A stretch of 64,000 bases of DNA, taken from assembly GCA_035290185.1 (NCBI GenBank), contig DATDUW010000022.1, forward strand, positions 32,428-96,427, written 5' to 3'. The position numbers and the translations under genes are program-made. The notes under the pieces are model-generated. The model worked only from the letters and a program-made list of their open reading frames with translations, ran no database searches and was not told the origin of the DNA. This stretch comes from DATDUW01 sp035290185. GTDB lineage: Bacteria; Patescibacteriota; Patescibacteriia; UBA9934; GWF2-40-263. This document shows positions 57,771 to 64,000 of the stretch, piece by piece; within the stretch, counting starts at the first letter, position 1, and each line of letters starts with the position of its first letter.

Positions 57771-59303
57771 ATGGCACATAAACAGGATCTCGTAAGCGCC
57801 TTGCGCGCCCAGCTGGAGGCGTTTCGTCTCGAACCAGCCGAAGAGCAGGTCGGGACGGTTTTATCCGTCGGCGACGGCGTGGCGCGTCTTTCTGGCCTTT
57901 CAAAAGGGAAGGCCTCCGAAATGTTGGAATTTTCAGACGGCATTTTCGGCGTTGTTTTAAACCTTGAGGAAGACACGGTCGGAGCTATCATTCTTGGAGA
58001 TTCTTCAAAAATCAAAGAAGGCGACACGGTCAAGGCAACCGGCCGCATTCTTTCCATTCCCGTTTCCGATGCCGTCATTGGTCGGGTCGTCGATCCACTT
58101 GGCCGTCCGTTAGATGGGGGGGCAGCGATCCGTCCGGACCGATTTGAACCTATTGAGAAGATTGCGCCTGGCGTCATGGCTCGCAAATCTGTCAGTGTGC
58201 CGCTGCACACGGGTATCAAAGCCATTGATGCCATTATTCCGATCGGCCGCGGTCAGCGGGAACTGATTATCGGCGACCGTCAGGTTGGAAAAACCGCGTT
58301 GGCTATTGATGCCATCCTCCATCAGAAAGAGGAAAACGTAAAATGTATCTACGTTGCCATTGGACAGAAAGAATCCAAGGTTGCCAAGATCGTGGCGCGT
58401 CTGCAGGAAGCTGGTGCAATGAAATATACAACGGTGGTAGTGGCCGGTGCCTCGGATCCTGCTTCACTTTCGTTCATCGCCCCATACGCCGGCTGTGCCA
58501 TCGGAGAATACTTCCTCTCCAAAGGAGAAGACGTTTTGGTTATCTATGATGACCTTTCCAAGCATGCCTGGGCCTATCGTGAGATTTCGCTTTTGCTTCG
58601 ACGTCCTCCGGGGCGCGAAGCCTATCCGGGTGATGTTTTTTATCTGCATTCCCGGCTGCTCGAGCGCGCCTGCCGGCTCAACGAGGCCAACGGGGGTGGT
58701 TCGTTGACCGCCCTTCCGATCATTGAGACGCAGGCTGGTGATGTTTCTGCCTACATTCCAACCAATGTGATTTCCATTACGGATGGCCAGATTTATCTAG
58801 AAACGGATCTCTTTTACCGCGGCATTCGTCCCGCCTTGAACGTTGGCCTTTCGGTGTCGCGCGTTGGTTCCGCCGCCCAGACAAAAGCCATGAAAAAGGT
58901 GGCTTCTAAGCTACGACTTGATCTTGCCCAATTCCGCGAACTTGAGGCGTTTGCCCAATTCGCTACAGACCTGGATGAGGGGACGCGTCGCCAAATTGAG
59001 CGTGGGCGGAGGGCTATCGAAGTGACGAAACAGCCCCAGTATCGCCCCATGCCGTTTGAAAAACAGACAGCGATTCTCTTTGCCGCGATCCATGGGTATC
59101 TCGATGGGATTCCGGTTGAGGAGGTTCAGGTGTGGGAAGAGGGGTTTCAAACCTTTCTCGAGGATGAGGCACCGAAGGTTTTGGAAGTGATCCGGACCAC
59201 ACGTGATCTTTCAGATGAGGTTATTTCTGATCTTCGTCAAGCCATCGAAACGTACGCGGCCCGTCGAACGTCTTCCATGGCCACTTCTTCCTCAAACATT
59301 TGA
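57771..59303 (+). CDS. atpA: ATP synthase F1 subunit alpha
   Basis: 510 residues. N-terminal barrel, Walker [10 protein letters not shown] (about 170-178), the alpha-specific signature [17 protein letters not shown] (here [17 protein letters not shown]), and the C-terminal helical bundle. It is the non-catalytic nucleotide-binding subunit. Length is normal. Spacing of 5 nt to atpH and atpG supports one operon. Confidence 0.97.
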   Translation: MAHKQDLVSALRAQLEAFRLEPAEEQVGTVLSVGDGVARLSGLSKGKASEMLEFSDGIFGVVLNLEEDTVGAIILGDSSKIKEGDTVKATGRILSIPVSDAVIGRVVDPLGRPLDGGAAIRPDRFEPIEKIAPGVMARKSVSVPLHTGIKAIDAIIPIGRGQRELIIGDRQVGKTALAIDAILHQKEENVKCIYVAIGQKESKVAKIVARLQEAGAMKYTTVVVAGASDPASLSFIAPYAGCAIGEYFLSKGEDVLVIYDDLSKHAWAYREISLLLRRPPGREAYPGDVFYLHSRLLERACRLNEANGGGSLTALPIIETQAGDVSAYIPTNVISITDGQIYLETDLFYRGIRPALNVGLSVSRVGSAAQTKAMKKVASKLRLDLAQFRELEAFAQFATDLDEGTRRQIERGRRAIEVTKQPQYRPMPFEKQTAILFAAIHGYLDGIPVEEVQVWEEGFQTFLEDEAPKVLEVIRTTRDLSDEVISDLRQAIETYAARRTSSMATSSSNI

Positions 59304-59308
59304 ACCGT

Positions 59309-61611
<2,303 letters not shown>

Positions 61612-61628
61612 GGAAGAGAGAAAAATCT

Positions 61629-61677
61629 GTCATTGCGAGGAGTTTATTTCTTTGCAGTGACGAAGCAATCTCACGAG
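61629..61677. repeat. CATTGCGAG-type repeat, half copy before atpC
   Basis: GTCATTGCGAGGAG...GTGACGAAGCAATCTCACGAG matches the left half of the repeat at 1440-1569. It fills most of the atpD-atpC gap and ends one base before the atpC start codon. Confidence 0.75.
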
Positions 61678-61678
61678 T

Positions 61679-62122
61679 ATGAAACTTTCATTACGGATCG
61701 TCACCCCCGAACGTGTTGTTTATGAAGACGAGGTGGATTCGGTTTCAGTAATGACGGAAACCGGGGAGGTGACAATTCTTCCGCATCATATTCCTTTGGT
61801 TTCTGCTTTACGGGCCGGGGAATTGAGGTTGAAGAAAGACGGGGAAGAACACTTCCTTGCTGTTTCGACCGGTTTTCTCGAAGTGCGGCCGGAAAATCAG
61901 GTCGTGATTCTTGCGGATACGGCTGAGCGTGTCGAAGAGCTCGAACTCGAAAAGATTGAGGAAGCCAAGGAACGCGCCCGCAGACTTTTGGAGGAAAAAC
62001 GCCATGTGGATGATGATGCATTTGCCGCTGCAGCCGCGGGTTTGGAACGTGAGTTGGCGCGGTATAAGGTGGTGCTCAAAAGGAAGTCTCGCGGGAGTCG
62101 TCAGACGCCAAGTGTGGAATAA
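61679..62122 (+). CDS. atpC: ATP synthase F1 subunit epsilon
   Basis: 147 residues. LSLRIVTPERVVYEDEVDSVSVMTETGEVTILPHHIPLVSALRAGELRL is the N-terminal beta-sandwich; the C-terminal helical part (RVEELELEKIEEAKERARRLLEE...) can act as the inhibitory arm. Somewhat long (usual 130-140) because of a basic tail. Last gene of the operon, with a terminator after it. Confidence 0.94.
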   Translation: MKLSLRIVTPERVVYEDEVDSVSVMTETGEVTILPHHIPLVSALRAGELRLKKDGEEHFLAVSTGFLEVRPENQVVILADTAERVEELELEKIEEAKERARRLLEEKRHVDDDAFAAAAAGLERELARYKVVLKRKSRGSRQTPSVE

Positions 62123-62144
62123 AAAAGGGGAGGAATAGACGAAT

Positions 62145-62175
62145 GAAAAAAGGCGGAGCATGAAAGCCCGCCTTT
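62145..62175 (-). terminator. Terminator for the minus-strand repeat protein
   Basis: On the minus strand, AAAGGCGGG / CCGCCTTTTTT forms a stem with a T-run. It lies beyond the stop of the 62206 gene. Confidence 0.75.
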
Positions 62176-62179
62176 GAGA

Positions 62180-62206
62180 AACCGGCCAGAAGGGTCGGTT
62201 TTGTTT
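62180..62206 (+). terminator. Terminator of the atp operon
   Basis: AACCGGCC / GGGTCGGTT hairpin with an AGAA loop followed by TTTTGTTTT. It overlaps the last codons of the convergent gene. Confidence 0.75.
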
Positions 62207-64000
62207 TACTCGTCAATCTTTCCATCGCAGTCGTCGTCCACGCCATTTTTGACCTCCGTGGCGTAGGGATGGACGGCCGCGTTGGCATCGTCGCAGTCGG
62301 TGTAGTTCGTGACGTAGCCAGCCGGTTGCAAACAGGTTGCTGCCGATGGTTTCGTCGGGTCTCCGTACCCGTCTCCGTCCGCGTCGCGGTAGTAGGCACG
62401 GAAGGTCATTCCCTCGTCGACCTGCCCATCGCAATCCTCGTCCACTCCGTCACAGGTCTCAGAAACACCAGGATGGATGGACGCATCTTTGTCGTTGCAA
62501 TCGGTGCTGCTGGTGACGTAGCCAGCCGGTTTGTTGCAAGTCAAACCGGTGGTGACCGTTGAGTTTCCATAGTTGTCACTGTCAGCATCCTGGTAGTAGG
62601 TCCCGAACGTCAACGTTTCGTCCACCACGCCGTCGCAGTCATCATCCTTGCCATTGCAGGTTTCGTAAACGCCGGGATGGATCGCGGCGTCGGTATCGTC
62701 GCAGTCCGTATTGTTTGTAACGTATCCGGCTGGTTGACCGGAACAGACTGAACCGGTGGTCGTTTTGGGATTTCCGTAGCCGTCGTTATCCGCATCTCGA
62801 TAATAGGAACGGAACGTTAATCCCTCATCCACCGACCCGTCACAATCGTCATCTGTCTCGTTGCAGGTTTCGTAAACGCCGGGATGGACAGCGGCGTTGG
62901 TATCATTGCAGTCAGTGTAGTTCGTGACGTATCCGGCTGGTTGACCGGAACACGTGGACCCCGTTGTGACGTTGGGGTTCCCATACCCGTCGCCATCCGC
63001 GTCGCGGTAGTAGGCACGGAAGGTCATTCCCTCGTCAACCTGCCCGTCGCAGTCGTCGTCCTTGCCATTGCAGGTTTCGATGGCGTTTGGGTGGATCGCT
63101 GCATTGTTGTCGTTGCAGTCAGTGTAGTTCGTGACGTAGCCGGTCGGGGCCGAACAGGCCGTGGTGGCGCTTGTCGGATCCCCGTATCCGTCCCCGTCTA
63201 CGTCTTTGTAGTAGGTTCTCGAACTTCCGGTCGAGTCTCCACCGGAACAGTCATTATCAATACCATCGCCACAGACTTCCGTGGCTCCGGGATGAACTGC
63301 GGGATTGGTGTCGTCACAGTCTCCGTTGTAGAACGTGTAGCCCGCCGGCGGCGAGCACGCTTGTGTCGTGGAGGTGCTTGTGCCCCACTCGTCCCCGTCC
63401 GTATCCAGGTAGTAGGTGGTGAAGAGGAACTCGTCCACCACGCCATCGCAATCATCGTCCAGACCGTTGCAGGTTTCGTAGACGCCCGGATGGATCGCGG
63501 CATTGTTGTCGTCACAGTCCGTATTGTTCGTGACATAGCCGTCCGGGGCCACGCAGGCCTGAGTCGTTTTGCTGGAGTCGCCATACCCATCCTCGTCCGC
63601 GTCGCGGTAGTAGGTTTGGGTGTCATCCGCTGCCTCCCCGTTGCAGTCGTCATCGACCTCATTTCCGCAGATTTCTGCAACGCTTGGGTTGACGGTGGCG
63701 TCGGTGTCGTTGCAGTCTCCTCCATTGGCCACATATCCGTCCGGCGCGGTACAGGAGATAGTAGACTCCTCCGGATTTCCGTATCCGTCGCTGTCCGCAT
63801 CTTCGTAGGAGGTCTTCAAGGCTCCCTCGTCGACCTGATTGTCGCAGTCGTCATCCGTGCCGTTACAGACCTCGCCAGCACCAGGACGGACCGCTTCATT
63901 CTCATCGTCGCAGTCCCCGCCAGCGGCAACATAGCCGTCGGTGGGGCGACAGACGGTTTCGGCTTCTGAGTCTCCGTACCCGTCCTCATCAACGTCGAGG
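62206..64000 (-). CDS. MopE/thrombospondin-like Asp-rich repeat protein (partial, N-terminus outside the window)
   Basis: At least 597 residues. The frame stays open to the window edge, so the start is missing. Nine repeats of about 54 residues are visible, each with a calcium-like loop (YYRDADGDGYG), a cysteine, GYVTN-TDCDD-NAAIHPG, then ETCNG-DDDCDG-VDE. This fits the 'putative metal-binding motif' repeat found in MopE and many surface proteins. Conserved Cys pairs probably form disulfides outside the cell, with calcium or copper binding in the Asp loops. The C-terminus ends right after DDDCDGKIDE with no anchor or sorting domain. Confidence 0.88.
   Translation of the reverse strand, partial: LDVDEDGYGDSEAETVCRPTDGYVAAGGDCDDENEAVRPGAGEVCNGTDDDCDNQVDEGALKTSYEDADSDGYGNPEESTISCTAPDGYVANGGDCNDTDATVNPSVAEICGNEVDDDCNGEAADDTQTYYRDADEDGYGDSSKTTQACVAPDGYVTNNTDCDDNNAAIHPGVYETCNGLDDDCDGVVDEFLFTTYYLDTDGDEWGTSTSTTQACSPPAGYTFYNGDCDDTNPAVHPGATEVCGDGIDNDCSGGDSTGSSRTYYKDVDGDGYGDPTSATTACSAPTGYVTNYTDCNDNNAAIHPNAIETCNGKDDDCDGQVDEGMTFRAYYRDADGDGYGNPNVTTGSTCSGQPAGYVTNYTDCNDTNAAVHPGVYETCNETDDDCDGSVDEGLTFRSYYRDADNDGYGNPKTTTGSVCSGQPAGYVTNNTDCDDTDAAIHPGVYETCNGKDDDCDGVVDETLTFGTYYQDADSDNYGNSTVTTGLTCNKPAGYVTSSTDCNDKDASIHPGVSETCDGVDEDCDGQVDEGMTFRAYYRDADGDGYGDPTKPSAATCLQPAGYVTNYTDCDDANAAVHPYATEVKNGVDDDCDGKIDE

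Noticed and set aside
62884..63969. 361-codon plus-strand open frame across the repeat protein
   Set aside because: It arises from the periodic codons of the Asp-rich repeats; its Val/Ile-rich repeats mirror the real minus-strand gene.
62206..64000. CRISPR-like array in the repetitive DNA at the right edge
   Set aside because: The periodicity (about 162 bp) is that of in-frame protein repeats, there are no identical short repeats with unique spacers, and no cas genes.

Overview
The window looks like a chromosomal contig of a Patescibacteria (CPR) bacterium, with an Uhrbacteria/Magasanikbacteria-like flavour. This is inferred from gene content, not from a marker gene. Pointers are a multi-copy family of Cys-rich proteins of unknown function, a secreted YCF48-repeat protein with a C-terminal domain common in this group, a SecD with an embedded rotamase domain, a chromosomal VirD4-like ATPase pair, and very short 5' leaders. 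Several promoters fit TTGNNN-17-TANNNT. In most genes the start codon lies only a few bases past the predicted transcript start and has no Shine-Dalgarno (SD). A minority of stand-alone genes (131, 6689, 46570, 47446, 49529) instead have strong SDs, and four of them end in recognisable terminators.

Layout. 0-18 kb is mostly housekeeping: a histidine phosphatase, a DUF192 protein, RarA, a penicillin-binding protein, MurF, an orphan M41 peptidase, a secreted YCF48 protein, glycerol-3-phosphate enzymes (gpsA-glpK), exported proteins, a NadM-like adenylyltransferase with a P-loop kinase (a plausible nicotinamide riboside to NAD salvage pair), and SecD-SecF. 18.3-23.6 kb encodes a membrane protein and two VirD4/TraG-like ATPases. 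23.6-37.2 kb is the most striking part: seven tandem paralogues of a ~580-residue Cys-rich, zinc-ribbon protein, interrupted by a REP-associated tyrosine transposase and one small gene. It is bounded downstream by tRNA-Asp. An intergenic region inside it carries 13-14 bp tandem repeats and a structured palindrome.

38-45 kb holds a two-component system, an Spy-like exported protein and a MacA-MacB-type efflux operon. Three promoters here share an 11-bp direct repeat (CTTCAT-N5-CTTCAT), probably the binding box of the local response regulator. 45-55 kb contains glyA, three SD-led genes of unknown function, era, two RNA methyltransferases that start back-to-back on a CATATG, a glycosyltransferase and a peroxiredoxin. 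55-62 kb is a complete F-type ATP synthase operon (atpZ/I-B-E-F-H-A-G-D-C) with small inverted-repeat elements on both sides of atpE. The last 1.8 kb is the C-terminal part of a MopE/thrombospondin-like Asp-rich repeat protein running off the edge.

Three dispersed palindromic repeat families are visible: ATCCTGAG-type, CATTGCGAG-type, and a 123-bp element with 17-bp terminal inverted repeats. One copy of the last has itself been hit by a ~20-bp palindrome, and another palindrome sits in frame inside the transposase gene. No rRNA or CRISPR was seen, and no gene-free stretch exceeds about 300 bases.
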